DNA of 64,000 nt from Methylobacterium sp. J-067 (GCF_022829465.1 NZ_JAKSXZ010000101.1:62001-126000); one strand, 5' to 3'; counted from the first letter of the stretch, positions 42,901 through 54,136 are shown. The notes: generated by a model not told the origin, from the sequence alone. Program-made: numbers and translations.

Positions 42901-43369
42901 GGTCGTCGGGATCCACCGCGGCCGGGTGCATGATCGACCCGTCGGGCTCGCGCATGAACAGGTCGGGCCGCTCGTGGACGAGGCGGGCGTTGTCGGCGGT
43001 GTGGTTGATGACGAGGTCGGTCATCACCGAAATGCCGGCCGCGCGGGCGGCGGCGCAGAACCGGCGGATCTGCTCGTCGTCGGGGGTGCCGTCCTGGTCG
43101 CGCAGGCGCTCGTCGAGGCTGTCCGTGTCGGCCACCGCGTAGAGGCTCTTCGAGCCGCCGGTCTGGTGGAACGGGTTCAGGTAGATCCAGTCGAAGCCGA
43201 GATCGGCGATGCGCGGCAGCTCGGCGGTCCAGGCCGAGACCCGTCCCACGAGCAGCGGGAACAGGTTGTAGATCCGCGGCCCCTCGGCCCGGGGCGCCAG
43301 GGAGGCCGGCAGCGTGCCGGGGGTTCCCGTCGCCTGTGCGGGCGCGGCGGCCTTGGTCGGTGCGTTCAT
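39989..43369 (-). CDS. glgE: Alpha-amylase-like GH13 domain fused to maltosyltransferase GlgE
   Basis: This 1126-aa protein is about 450 residues longer than a plain GlgE. Residues about 30-470 form a complete GH13 alpha-amylase-like unit with its own catalytic set: MTDLVINHTADNA, GGFRCDAAYKVP (Asp near 198), FAAETLGCT (Glu near 229) and FPENHDMPR (near 286). Residues about 475-1126 are GlgE (GH13_3), which transfers maltosyl units from alpha-maltose-1-phosphate to glucan: an N-terminal beta-sandwich, ARFSAWYEIFPRSQS, FRVDNPHTKPIPFWEW (nucleophile near 852), FLAEAFTRPKMM (near 880) and NFFANTPDINPYYLQ (near 937). The extra amylase unit might trim or provide acceptor glucans, but this is inference. 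It lies between malQ-treY and treS-maltokinase. Confidence 0.93.
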   Translation of the reverse strand: MNAPTKAAAPAQATGTPGTLPASLAPRAEGPRIYNLFPLLVGRVSAWTAELPRIADLGFDWIYLNPFHQTGGSKSLYAVADTDSLDERLRDQDGTPDDEQIRRFCAAARAAGISVMTDLVINHTADNARLVHERPDLFMREPDGSIMHPAAVDPDDPSIRTVWGDLAELDYHSPVARQALTEIFAGYVARMQDLGVGGFRCDAAYKVPPEVWRVLIAAAKDKDPACLFAAETLGCTFEEARATAGAGFDYLFNSFAWWDLKKPWALEQYERLRVLAPSIAFPENHDMPRLAAGIGGGKEAVATQLRTRYALAAFFSAGVLMPIGYEWGYRRALHVVDSHPGDREHDTGVDISDAIRAINALKAELPAANVEGAQMRLSAPDAGFVALVRYDTGHHASAGHAVLVLYNPTEAPEPVEAGPLIARAGGMLGPFVDRTPGVEPIAFHGGSHVDLAPGELRILAASRASVARQPTRGEPEGEGRVVIEAVTPELDGGRSAVKRIVGEDLRVEADIFSDGHEIIAAAILSRVVGTTEWREDPMVFVDNDRWAGRFPLERNARYEFTIDAWRDPFASWMRDTIKKRDAGVDVRLETIEGVTLVENAASLATGRDKDRLAALVAALAAEQSGSAAQLEKILQPDSVALVRPHAERVNRSRYPVAIPVIADRLAARFSAWYEIFPRSQSMDVNRHGTFDDVIARLPEIRELGFDVLYFTPIHPVGRTNRKGKNNTLKALPGDVGSVYAVGAEEGGHEAVHPDLGTLEDFERLVAASHAYGMEIALDFAIQCSPDHPWIKNHPEWFEWRPDGTLKFAENPPKKYEDISNVHFYGGALPSLWIELRDILLGWCQRGVRIFRVDNPHTKPIPFWEWVIGEVNGQFPDAIFLAEAFTRPKMMKKLAKAGYQQSYTYFTWRNTKAELIEYSTELAGEMGEYYRPNFFANTPDINPYYLQTSGRAGFVVRATLAATLSSVYGIYNGFELCEAAPYPGKEEYLNSEKYELKAWDYDRPGNIREHIVKLNRIRRDNPALWDFRNVVFTPAWNDNIVAYAKTTPEGDNCVFVMVNLDPKNRQECSYEVPLWLFGLPDDGAVEVEDLLQGYTFSLRGKGHRIALDPAERSCVIWRLTPPRRVAG

Positions 43370-43395
43370 GCGGATGCCTCTTCTGCTGCTCGCTA

Positions 43396-43431
43396 ACGCG
43401 TGAGGTGGCCGGCCGTGCCGGCCTCACGCGT
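43396..43431 (-). other. Long hairpin between malQ-treY and glgE
   Basis: The outer arms ACGCGTGAGG and CCTCACGCGT extend inward through CCGG/CCGG with a 3-nt bulge, giving a stem of about 14 bp. It sits in the 103-bp gap inside the operon, next to a second hairpin at 43444-43467. Confidence 0.5.
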
Positions 43432-43443
43432 GCCCTGCCCTAG

Positions 43444-43467
43444 CCCGAGACCTGTGACGGTCTCGGG
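43444..43467 (-). other. Second hairpin between malQ-treY and glgE
   Basis: CCCGAGACC (43444-43452) and GGTCTCGGG (43459-43467) form a perfect 9-bp stem with a 6-nt loop, directly after the malQ-treY stop codon. On the minus strand it comes first, then the longer hairpin, then glgE. It may lower or stabilise expression between the two halves of the operon. Confidence 0.5.
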
Positions 43468-43472
43468 TCGCC

Positions 43473-46400
43473 TCACCCCACCCGCCGCAGCACGGCGTAG
43501 GGCAGGTCCCGGAAGAGGGTGCCGGCGTCGGCCCCCTTTCCGTCGATCGCCCGCCCGGTGACGACGTCGCGCCAGCGCGTCCCCGCCCCCAGCGCCAGGG
43601 TGGTGCCGGCGAAGGCCTCGCCGGACCACATCGTGTCCCCGACGAGCCCGGAGAACAGGCGCGGCACCGCGACGACGAGGTCGCCCTCCCCGGCCGGATC
43701 GAGATCGGTGCGGCGGAAGGCGAGCACATGCGCCGCCCGCTCGCCCGTGGCCTCCACCGCCTCGTAGCCGGCGCGGGCGAAGAACTCCGGCCGGGCAGCG
43801 CGCTCGGCCAGCATTCGGTGGAGCGTCGCCTGCTTCACCCGGCCGTCCGGCCAGTGCGACAGGAGCGGCGCCACCTCGCCCTCCCCGTCGATCATCCGCG
43901 TCAGGGCGGCGTAATCGACCGGGCGGCGGTTGTCGGGATCGACGAAGGAGAAGTCCCAGATTTCCGTGCCCTGGTAGGTGTCGGGCAGGCCCGGCAGGGT
44001 CGTCTTCAGCACGGTGCGGCCGAGGCCCGCGAGCATCCCGAGATGGGCGAGGCGCTGCGCGAAGGGGCGCAACTCCCGCAGGAAGTCCGAGCCCGGCGCG
44101 ATGATCGCCTCGAACAGCTTGCGGACGGTGCCCTCGTAGGTCTCGTCCACGTTGACCCAACTCGACCGGCGCTTGCCCTCGCGCATCGCCTTCTCGGCAT
44201 AGGCGTTGAGGCGCTCGCGGAACGACTCGACCGCCGGCCGGTCCTCGCCCTCCAGCAATTCGAGGGGCCACGCCCCGAGGATGGCCTGGAAGAACATCCA
44301 CTGGTCGTTGGCGTCGGGCGCCGGCTCGCCGTCGATCCGCGAGAGATGCGGGCCGCTGGTCTTCTGCCAGAGGTCCCAGGCGCCGGCCCAGCCCTCGGGC
44401 ATCTCGGAGAGGGCGAGGAGGCGCGAGCGGGCGTCCTCGCCGCGCTTGGTGTCGTGGGTCGCCGTGGCGATCATGGCGTTCGGCCAGTCGCGGGCGCGGG
44501 CGGCCTGCAGGTCGTGGAAATGCTCCACGTCGATGCCGTACTCGCCCGGATCGCCGCCGACCTCGTTGAGGCCGAGCAGCGCCGCGTAGCGGTAGAACAG
44601 CGTGTCTTCCAGGCTCTTGGCCATGACCGGGCCGGTGAGCTGCTGGAATCGGCGGCGGAAGCGCAGCACCACGTGCGGGTCGGGCCGTCCGGGGCCGGAG
44701 GTCTCGATCCGGCCGAGGAGCACGTCCCGGGCGAAGTCGTGGACCGAGCGGTCGGGCAGGCTCGACCAGCGCTTGGCCTTGGCCACGGCGCCCTCGATGA
44801 GCCGCACGTCCTCCGGCTCCACCTCGCCCTCCTCCAGATCGGCGGGGAGATAGCTGCGGTAGGTCGGGAAGCGCGCGATGATCTCGATCAGCGCCCGGCG
44901 CAGCGCGTTGACGGTGAAGTCGCGGGTGCGGCGGTCGCCGTCGGCGACCTCCTTGAGGTCGCTCGTCAGCACTTCGAGTTCGCTGGCGAAGCTGATCTCC
45001 AGGATCTCGGCCTTGGCGGCGCGCAACTGCACGCCGTAGGGCTCGTCCATGCCGGTCGCCCATTCGTAGAGGCGGCGGACCTTGGTCTGCTTGCCCTTGT
45101 CGACGAGCACGCCGTCGAGCTGGTTCAGCACGTCGTAGCCGGTGGTGCCGGCGACCGGCCAGGGCCGCAGGCGCTCGCCGGGTTCGAGGATCTTCTCCAC
45201 CACCACGTAGAAGCCGGGACCCACCGCCGCCTGGAGCGCGCGGGCATAGCCCGCCGGGTCGGCGAGACCGTCGATGTGGTCGATGCGCAAGCCGTCGATC
45301 CGCCCTTCGCGGATGTGGCGGAAGACCACCTCGTGCGAGCGGTGGAAGATGTCCGACTTCTCCACCCGCAGGCCGGCGAGCGAGTTCACATCGAAGAAGC
45401 GGCGGTAGTTGATGTCGCTCGACGCCACCCGCCAATGGGCGAGGCGGTAGGCCTGGGCTTCGAGCAGCCGGTGCAAGGTGCCGAAGCTGTCGGGCCGGCC
45501 CTTGAAGCCGTTGAGCAAGGCGAGCGTCCGCTCCGTCGCCTGCTGGATCGAGGGCGACGTGGCGTAGACGGCGGCGAGCCGTTGCTTCAGGTCCTCGGCC
45601 TCCTCCGGGAAGCCCCGGCGGCGGGTCTCGTCGGTGTCGAGCGACATGGCCCGCAGCCGCTCGGAGATGGCGAGCAGTTCCGCCGTCGTGTCGTCATCGA
45701 CCGCGCCGATGGCCGCGAGCACCCGGCTCAGGATCGTCGGGTAGCTGAAGGGCCGGATCGGAAGCTGGTGCTCGAAGTGCCAGACGCTGAACGCGCCCTT
45801 TTCGGGATCGAACTTCAGTTCGAGGAGGCCGTTCTCCAGCGCCTCGCCGTAGCGCTCGCCGAGGAACGGGATCACGAGGTTGCGGCCGGCGCCGAGGCGC
45901 TGCCAATCGATATCGAAGGCGTGCGCGAAGGGGGACAGGGCGCCCCATTCCAGCACCGAGAGCCACCACGGGTTGTCGGACCCGCCGACGCCCATGTGGT
46001 TGGGCACGATGTCGAGGAGGAGCTTCAGCCCGTTGGCATGGAGGGCGTCGGCGAGGCGGGCGAAATCCTCCTCGCCGCCGAGTTCCGGGTTGATCCGGCC
46101 GTGATCGACGATGTCGTAGCCGTGGGTCGAGCCGGGCCGCGCCTTCTGGAGCGGCGAGGCGTAGACGTGGCTGATCCCCAACTTGGCGAGATAGGGGACG
46201 ATCCTTTCGGCATCCGCGAAGGTGAAGTCCTTGTGGAATTGCAGGCGGTAGGTCGCCCGCGGCGGGGCGTCGGCCAGCCGCGAGGCGCTGCGCGCGCCCC
46301 GGTCCTCGGCCGAGAGGGCGGCGGCGAGCTTGGCCAGCGGCCCGCCCGGCGCGGCGATCTCGGACAGGTCGCGGTCGAGCTTGCGCCGCCAGTTCGGATA

Positions 46401-48374
46401 GCCCTCCGTCGAGCCCGGCACGTTGGCCTGGGCGAGTTCGGAGACCACGTCCTCGTATTGCACGGCCGTCAGCACCGAGGGGGCGCGGGCGAGGTAGCGG
46501 GCGGCGCCCTCGAAGGGCGCGGCCTCCGGCGGCTCGGACTCAGGGAGCAACTGTTCCCCGGCCAGGGCCTCGGCGAGGCGGCGGCGCTCCACCACCCGCT
46601 CGCCGCGCTCGGCCTCCGCCCGGTCCTGATCGTAGAGGCCCAGCGACTGGCGGGTGTCGGTGTCGACCCCGCGCCACCAGCCGACGAAGGTCGGCAGGTC
46701 GTGGGTGGTGATGGCGGTGAGCGCGTCGCGCGGGTAGGCGCCGGGCGCCTTGAACCGGCCGTCGCCCTCGCGCTCGAAGGCGAGGATGCGGTAGCTGAGG
46801 ACGCCGGCCTTCATCAGCGCGTCGGAAAAACCCTCCGGCGCGGTGCCGAGGTCTTCGGCGATGACGAGGCACTTGTTGCGGTGGCTCTCCAGCCGCAGCA
46901 CCGCGAGCATCGGCTCGAAGGGCATGGCGACGTAGGCGCCGGCATGCGCCCCCTCGCCCAGCGGGATCAGGAACAGCCGGGCGAGCTGGAAGGCGTGGTC
47001 GATGCGGATCGCGCCGGCATGGCGCATGTTCGCCTGGACCAGGGCGCGGAAGGCGGCGAGCCCATCGCGCTCCATCTCCAGCGGGTCGAAGGCGGGCAGG
47101 CCCCAGTTCTGGCCCTTGGGCGCCAGCAGGTCCGGCGGCGCGCCGATGGAGACTTTGTCGGCGAAGCGCTCGGGATGGGACCAGATCTCCGATCCGCCCC
47201 GGTCGGCGCCGACCGCGAGGTCGCGGTAGAGGCCGAGCCGCATCCCGGCATCCTGCGCCGATTGCGAGGCGGCGGCGAGCTGGGTGTCGGCGAGGTATTG
47301 CAGCCACGTGAAGTAGCTGACCTCCTCCGCGTGGTCGGCGGCGAAGGCGGTGACGGAGTCCGTGCCGGCGCGGCGGAAATCCTCCGGCCAGTCGCCGAGC
47401 CAATGGGCGCCGCGCCCCTTGAAGTGGGCGGACAGGGCCTCGAACAGCGCGTGGGAGACGAGGTCTTCCCCGCCTTCCCGCCGGAAGCGGTCGAAGGCCT
47501 CGTCGGTGCCGGCCCGGGCCGGGGAGTCCACCCAGAGCGCCCGGAGCACCGGATCGAGCACGGCGGCGACGCCGGCATGGTCCACCAGCGCGGCCTCGCG
47601 CAACGCCGCCACGGCGGGGGCGGACTCGGTCAGGATCTGCTCCGCCCGCGAGCCCTGCAGCCCCGGCAGGGCGCGGGGCGCGATGAACAGGGTTTCGAGG
47701 AACAGCCGCGAAGAGGGCGAGTAGGGCGAGATCTTGGTGCGGTCGGAGCCGAACAGGGCGTGCACGGGGCTCAAGCCCAAGAACGCCGCGCCGCGGAGCG
47801 CCGCCTCGCGGGCCGCCTCGCCCGCGTCGGCATAGGTGCCGATGCCGATGTTGCCCGGGGAGCGGAGCCCGTAGAGCTGCGCCGCGAGACCCCAATCGGA
47901 GGCGCCCTCCTCCGCATAGGCGCGGGGGCGCCAGCAGCGCTGCGGCGCCGAGATGACGAAGGACTCCGCGCGGGCCTCGCCCACGGCCACGGTCAGGCGG
48001 TGATAGCCGGGGGTCAGCGGCGGCAGATCGAAGGCCGGGTCCGACGGGGTGATCGCGGCGCGGCCCTCGCGGGCGGCCCCGCGCTCGTCCACGAGGCGCC
48101 AGACCAAAGTGCTCGCCCCGCCGGGCAGGCGCAGCGGGATGCGGGTGGCGCGGCGTGCCTCCACCGGCAGGAGCGGCGGCACGAGGTTGCAGCGCAGGCT
48201 ACGGACGGCGTCCAGCCCCTCCCGCAATTTGGCCTCGTCCGCGACGGGGAAGCCCAAGGCGGCGAGCAGGCCGACGCGGACGTCGAGGGAGATCTCGACG
48301 GGCTTGCCGAAGGCATCCGTGTAGCCGGCTGCAACGCCGACGAGATCGGCGAGGTCTTCCTTGAGGCGGCTCAC
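43473..48374 (-). CDS. malQ-treY: 4-alpha-glucanotransferase-maltooligosyltrehalose synthase fusion (MalQ-TreY)
   Basis: This 1633-aa protein joins two enzymes that are usually separate. Residues 1 to about 695 are MalQ (GH77), which redistributes maltooligosaccharides: SPGNIGIGTYADAGE, AIRIDHAFQLARLFLIP (nucleophile near 458), CLVIAEDLGTAPEG (Glu near 505) and ITTHDLPTFVGWW (near 556). Residues about 700-1633 are TreY (GH13_26), which converts the reducing end of maltodextrin to a trehalosyl unit: ATYRLQFHKDFTFADAERIVPYLAKLGISHVYASPL, LLLDIVPNHMG, GLRIDHIDGLADP (near 1030), YVVVEKIL (near 1058) and ATHDTKRGEDARSR (near 1307). Both active sites look complete. The GTG start at 48374 overlaps the treZ stop as GTGA, and the open frame upstream has no family similarity. 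Confidence 0.94.
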   Translation of the reverse strand: MSRLKEDLADLVGVAAGYTDAFGKPVEISLDVRVGLLAALGFPVADEAKLREGLDAVRSLRCNLVPPLLPVEARRATRIPLRLPGGASTLVWRLVDERGAAREGRAAITPSDPAFDLPPLTPGYHRLTVAVGEARAESFVISAPQRCWRPRAYAEEGASDWGLAAQLYGLRSPGNIGIGTYADAGEAAREAALRGAAFLGLSPVHALFGSDRTKISPYSPSSRLFLETLFIAPRALPGLQGSRAEQILTESAPAVAALREAALVDHAGVAAVLDPVLRALWVDSPARAGTDEAFDRFRREGGEDLVSHALFEALSAHFKGRGAHWLGDWPEDFRRAGTDSVTAFAADHAEEVSYFTWLQYLADTQLAAASQSAQDAGMRLGLYRDLAVGADRGGSEIWSHPERFADKVSIGAPPDLLAPKGQNWGLPAFDPLEMERDGLAAFRALVQANMRHAGAIRIDHAFQLARLFLIPLGEGAHAGAYVAMPFEPMLAVLRLESHRNKCLVIAEDLGTAPEGFSDALMKAGVLSYRILAFEREGDGRFKAPGAYPRDALTAITTHDLPTFVGWWRGVDTDTRQSLGLYDQDRAEAERGERVVERRRLAEALAGEQLLPESEPPEAAPFEGAARYLARAPSVLTAVQYEDVVSELAQANVPGSTEGYPNWRRKLDRDLSEIAAPGGPLAKLAAALSAEDRGARSASRLADAPPRATYRLQFHKDFTFADAERIVPYLAKLGISHVYASPLQKARPGSTHGYDIVDHGRINPELGGEEDFARLADALHANGLKLLLDIVPNHMGVGGSDNPWWLSVLEWGALSPFAHAFDIDWQRLGAGRNLVIPFLGERYGEALENGLLELKFDPEKGAFSVWHFEHQLPIRPFSYPTILSRVLAAIGAVDDDTTAELLAISERLRAMSLDTDETRRRGFPEEAEDLKQRLAAVYATSPSIQQATERTLALLNGFKGRPDSFGTLHRLLEAQAYRLAHWRVASSDINYRRFFDVNSLAGLRVEKSDIFHRSHEVVFRHIREGRIDGLRIDHIDGLADPAGYARALQAAVGPGFYVVVEKILEPGERLRPWPVAGTTGYDVLNQLDGVLVDKGKQTKVRRLYEWATGMDEPYGVQLRAAKAEILEISFASELEVLTSDLKEVADGDRRTRDFTVNALRRALIEIIARFPTYRSYLPADLEEGEVEPEDVRLIEGAVAKAKRWSSLPDRSVHDFARDVLLGRIETSGPGRPDPHVVLRFRRRFQQLTGPVMAKSLEDTLFYRYAALLGLNEVGGDPGEYGIDVEHFHDLQAARARDWPNAMIATATHDTKRGEDARSRLLALSEMPEGWAGAWDLWQKTSGPHLSRIDGEPAPDANDQWMFFQAILGAWPLELLEGEDRPAVESFRERLNAYAEKAMREGKRRSSWVNVDETYEGTVRKLFEAIIAPGSDFLRELRPFAQRLAHLGMLAGLGRTVLKTTLPGLPDTYQGTEIWDFSFVDPDNRRPVDYAALTRMIDGEGEVAPLLSHWPDGRVKQATLHRMLAERAARPEFFARAGYEAVEATGERAAHVLAFRRTDLDPAGEGDLVVAVPRLFSGLVGDTMWSGEAFAGTTLALGAGTRWRDVVTGRAIDGKGADAGTLFRDLPYAVLRRVG

Positions 48375-50176
48375 GAACGGGACTCCGTCAGGACCACGCC
48401 GGTCCAGGGGGGCAGGGATGCGCCGCGCCCGTCGGGCGCGTTCGTCCAGACGGAGCGGCCCTTGCCCGGTTCGACCGTGAAGGGCTCGTCGCCGAAATTC
48501 GCCACGAAGCGGAGGGTGCCCGCCGCGAAGGTCCAGGTGCAATCGATCACGTCCGGCCGGGGCAGGTGCGCCTGCGCGCCCGCGATGCCAGACTTCGCTA
48601 GCGGCACCACCACGTCGCGGCGCAGGGCGAGCAGGTGCGTCGTGTCGGCGAGCACCTCCCGGTGGGGGGAGCGCTCCCGCTCCGACCAATCGAGCTTCGA
48701 GGCGAGGAAGGTCTCCTCCTCGGTCGGGTCGGGGATCTTGGACGTGTCGTCCGCGAAGGCGGCAAAGCTCTTGAACTCCTTGCGGCGCCCTTCGCGCACC
48801 GCCTTGTTCAGCTCCTCGTCCGGCGCGAAGTCGACGAAGAACAGGAACGGCGTCGAGGCCGACCATTCCTCGCCCATCCACAGCATCGGGATCTGCGGCG
48901 CCAGCAGGAAGCCCGCGCGAGCGAGCGCCAGCTTGTCCGGGTCGGCGAGGTGGTTCAGGCGCTCGCCGAGCGCGCGGTTGCCGACCTGATCGTGGTTCTG
49001 GAGGAAGGTGACGAAGGCCGACGGCGGCAGGTGCGCGGAGGGCTCGCCGCGCGGATGGTTGTCGAGGGTCGGGAAGGGCTCGCCCTGGTAGGCAAAGCCC
49101 TCGGACAGGCAGCGAGCGAGGCGTTCGACGGGTTTGTCGGCAAAGCTTTCATAATAGCCGGCATCCTCGCCGGTCAGGAGGACGTGCCAGCAATGGTGCA
49201 GGTCGTCCGCCCATTGGGCGTCGTGCATCCGGGGCCGTCCGCCCGCGTCGCGTTCGAGCCAGCGGGCCTCGTTCTTCTCGTTCTCCAGCATCAGGTGGAT
49301 GTGCCTGCCCGGGAACCGCTGCCGGACGGTCTCGCCGAGTTCGCCGAGGAAGTGTTTGGCGGAATCGTCGAGGATGGCGTGGACGGCGTCGAAGCGCAGG
49401 CCGTCGAAGCGGTATTCCTCCAGCCAGTACAGGGTGTTCTGGATGAAGAACTGGCGCACGGTGGCGCCGCTGTCCTTGCCGTCGAAATTGATGCCGGCGC
49501 CCCAGGGGGTCTGGTGGCGCTCGGTGAAGAAGGTCTTGGCGTAGGCGTGGAGGTAATTCCCGGCCGGGCCGAAATGATTGTAGACCGCATCGAGATAGAC
49601 CATCAGCCCAAGGCCGTGGGCCGTGTCGATCAGGCGCTTGAGGTCGTCGGGCCGCCCGTAGGCGCCGTCCGGCGCGTAGGGCAGCACCCCGTCGTAGCCC
49701 CAGTTGCGGCTTCCCTTGAAGTCGGCGAGCGGCAGCAGCTCGATGGCGGTGACGCCGAGCGCCTTCAGGTCGGGCAGGCGCTTCTCGAGGCCGGCATAGG
49801 TGCCCTCCGGCGTCGCCGCGCCGACATGGCATTCGTAGATCACCGCCTCATCGAAGGGGCGGCCATGCCACGCGTCGTCGGTCCAGGCGAAGGCGCGGGG
49901 GTCGATCACCTCGGAGAGGCCGGACACGTCCTCCGGCTGGAAGCGCGAGGCGGGATCGGGCGCGACGAGGTCGCCGTCGATCCGGAAGCCGTAGCGGGCG
50001 CCAGGCTTGATGCCGGGGAGTGCGGTGCGCCGCCAGCCGCCGCCGGATTCCGGCAACGGGTGCTCGGTGCCGTCCACGACGACGGTGACGCTCCGGGCGG
50101 TGGGCGCCCAGAGGGCGAAGCGCACGCCGCCCTCGACGATCTCGGCCCCGAAATCCATGCTGTGGGCATGCCGCAT
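48371..50176 (-). CDS. treZ: Maltooligosyltrehalose trehalohydrolase TreZ
   Basis: This 601-aa GH13_10 enzyme releases free trehalose from the maltooligosyltrehalose made by TreY. The N-terminal CBM48-like domain (EGGVRFALWAPTARSVTVVVDG) precedes the barrel. MVYLDAVYNHFGPAGNYL, DGLRFDAVHAILDDS (nucleophile near 262), HLMLENEKNEARWLER (Glu near 296) and FLQNHDQVGNRALGERL (near 395) form the active site, and the length fits the family. The ATG at 50176 has only a distant AGGA upstream, so the start is moderately certain. It follows the second glgX by 181 bp and overlaps malQ-treY by 4 bp. Confidence 0.95.
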   Translation of the reverse strand: MRHAHSMDFGAEIVEGGVRFALWAPTARSVTVVVDGTEHPLPESGGGWRRTALPGIKPGARYGFRIDGDLVAPDPASRFQPEDVSGLSEVIDPRAFAWTDDAWHGRPFDEAVIYECHVGAATPEGTYAGLEKRLPDLKALGVTAIELLPLADFKGSRNWGYDGVLPYAPDGAYGRPDDLKRLIDTAHGLGLMVYLDAVYNHFGPAGNYLHAYAKTFFTERHQTPWGAGINFDGKDSGATVRQFFIQNTLYWLEEYRFDGLRFDAVHAILDDSAKHFLGELGETVRQRFPGRHIHLMLENEKNEARWLERDAGGRPRMHDAQWADDLHHCWHVLLTGEDAGYYESFADKPVERLARCLSEGFAYQGEPFPTLDNHPRGEPSAHLPPSAFVTFLQNHDQVGNRALGERLNHLADPDKLALARAGFLLAPQIPMLWMGEEWSASTPFLFFVDFAPDEELNKAVREGRRKEFKSFAAFADDTSKIPDPTEEETFLASKLDWSERERSPHREVLADTTHLLALRRDVVVPLAKSGIAGAQAHLPRPDVIDCTWTFAAGTLRFVANFGDEPFTVEPGKGRSVWTNAPDGRGASLPPWTGVVLTESRS

Positions 50177-50357
50177 CTTAGGCCGCCATCCTTTTTCGCT
50201 CGCGTCGGATCCGCCGCGAAGCGGGGCCGCACCCTGGTGATGGGAGAAGGCCCCGGCTCCGATCCGGTTCCCATGCAACGCACCTAGCGCGCCAAGTCGC
50301 GTCGAGGATGCCGGGTGGTGCAGATCAGGGCCGCCGTCATCGCGGGCGGAAGCCGCC

Positions 50358-52448
<2,091 letters not shown>

Positions 52449-52473
52449 GGGCGTGGTCCGGACAGGATCGGGG

Positions 52474-53895
52474 TTATTCCGCCGCGGCGGCGGTGGTCGG
52501 CGGCTCGCGCTCGGTGGTGCGGAAGGCTTCCAGCTCGACGAGGAAGTTGCGCGCCCACCAATCCACGTCCTCACGGGCCATGCGCTCGGCCATGGGGCGC
52601 CAGCGCGCCACGCGCTCGGCCTTGGGCATGTAGAGCGCCATGCGGATCGCCTCCGCGACCTCGAACCGGTCGTAGGGGTTCACCAGCAGGGCCTCCGGCA
52701 ATTGCCTTGCCGCGCCCGCGAATTTCGAGAGCACCAACACGCCGGGATCGTCCTCGCTCTGGGCGACGACGTATTCCTTGGCGACGAGGTTCATGCCGTC
52801 GCGCATCGGCGTGACGAGGCCGACGCGGGCCGCCCGGTAGAGGCCCGCCAGCACGGGCCGGGGATAGGCCTTGGTGATGTACTGGATCGGCGTCCAGGCC
52901 GGGTCGCCGAGCGAGCCGTTGATCTCGCCGACCTTCTCGTTCACGTCGCGGGCCAGCTGCTCGTATTCCGGCACCTCGCTGCGGGATTTCGGGGTGATCT
53001 GGATGTAGGTGACGTTGCCGCGCTGGTCGGGGTTCGAGGCGAAGAAGCTCTCCACCGCCTCCATCCGCTCGGGCACGCCCTTGGAATAGTCCAGCCGGTC
53101 GACGCCGATCAGCAGCTTGCGGGTGCGCAGGCCCGCCATGGTCTCGCGGACCACCTTGTTGGAGCCGGCCTTGTCGGCGGCCTCTTGGAAGCCCGCCACG
53201 TCGATGCCGATGGGGAAGCTCTTGAGCCGGGTGCGGCGCCCGTCGACCATCAGCGAGCCGCCGCCCAGCGGAATGGCCCGCAGCGTGTCGATGAGGTTGC
53301 GCTGCAGGTTCTGCACGTCCGGGTCGGTCTGCAGGCCGATCAGGTCGTAATCGACGATGGCGCGCAGCAACTCGCCGCTCGCGGGCAGGGAGTTGAACAC
53401 GTCCGCCGCCGGCCACGGGATGTGGTGGAAATAGCCGATCGGGTTGTCGAGGCCGAGGCCCCGCAGCTCGGCGGCGAGCGGCAGCAGGTGGTAATCGTGG
53501 ACCCAGATGATGTCCTCGGGCTCCACCAGCTTGGCCAGCGCCCGCGCGAAGGTGCGGTTCACCCGGCTGTAGCCGGAATAGTCCGAGCGCGAGAAGGCGC
53601 CGAGCCCCAGCCGGTAATGCATGATCGGCCAGAGGGCGCGGTTCGCGAAGCCGGCGTAATATTCCGCGTGATCGCGGGGGGAGAGATCCACCACCGCGTA
53701 TTGCACTCGGCCCCGGTCGATGAGCGTCGGCTCCTCGGAGGGCTCGTCGGTAATGCGCCCGCTCCAGCCGAACCAGAGGCCCTCATAGGCCGAGAACGCT
53801 TCCTTGACCGCCACCGCCAGACCGCCAGCCGCGACGGCCTTGCCGCCCTCTTCCGGGACGGCCACGCGGTTCGATACGATCACAAGGCGTGCCAC
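52474..53895 (-). CDS. otsA: Trehalose-6-phosphate synthase OtsA
   Basis: This 473-aa GT20 enzyme makes trehalose-6-phosphate from glucose-6-phosphate and a nucleotide sugar. [89 protein letters not shown] and [18 protein letters not shown] are all conserved. The GTG at 53895 follows GGGAG at 9-nt spacing and gives the standard length; the open frame extends 33 codons further without similarity. It is the first gene of the seven-gene operon. No trehalose-6-phosphate phosphatase (otsB) is visible in the window, so it must be encoded elsewhere or replaced. Confidence 0.96.
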   Translation of the reverse strand: MARLVIVSNRVAVPEEGGKAVAAGGLAVAVKEAFSAYEGLWFGWSGRITDEPSEEPTLIDRGRVQYAVVDLSPRDHAEYYAGFANRALWPIMHYRLGLGAFSRSDYSGYSRVNRTFARALAKLVEPEDIIWVHDYHLLPLAAELRGLGLDNPIGYFHHIPWPAADVFNSLPASGELLRAIVDYDLIGLQTDPDVQNLQRNLIDTLRAIPLGGGSLMVDGRRTRLKSFPIGIDVAGFQEAADKAGSNKVVRETMAGLRTRKLLIGVDRLDYSKGVPERMEAVESFFASNPDQRGNVTYIQITPKSRSEVPEYEQLARDVNEKVGEINGSLGDPAWTPIQYITKAYPRPVLAGLYRAARVGLVTPMRDGMNLVAKEYVVAQSEDDPGVLVLSKFAGAARQLPEALLVNPYDRFEVAEAIRMALYMPKAERVARWRPMAERMAREDVDWWARNFLVELEAFRTTEREPPTTAAAAE

Positions 53896-54111
53896 GCGGG
53901 TGGGCTCCCGTTCTTGGCGCGAAAACCCCGCGCCGACGCACAGATACCGTGTGTAGAACGCGCCTGAATGAGACACGATCCTTAACGCGATCAACCCAAG
54001 CGCGAAGCCGGGCCCGGGTCAAGCAGGGCTGGGTCCGCGAGGGTGACGCCCGGCTGATGCCATCCCCCGCGTGAACGCAAGCTGAGCCTTGCGGGTTTCG
54101 AGGCGAATCGA

Positions 54112-54136
54112 GGAACTGTCCCAGGCGCAGCCGGTT
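54112..54136 (+). promoter_or_regulatory. EcfG-type stress promoter of the membrane stress operon
   Basis: GGAAC (54112-54116) and GTT (54134-54136) are separated by 17 nt (GGAAC-N16-gGTT), fitting the EcfG consensus except for G in place of the first C. The predicted transcript would start near 54143, about 38 nt before the first gene. Confidence 0.65.

Noticed and set aside
50249..50271. Possible EcfG promoter before treZ (GGAAC-N17-CTT)
   Set aside because: The -10 element lacks the required GTT, so the match is within chance for this base composition.
53896..54111. Search for an EcfG promoter driving otsA
   Set aside because: No GGAAC-N16/18-GTT arrangement on the minus strand in this spacer; weak sigma70-like boxes were too poor to report.
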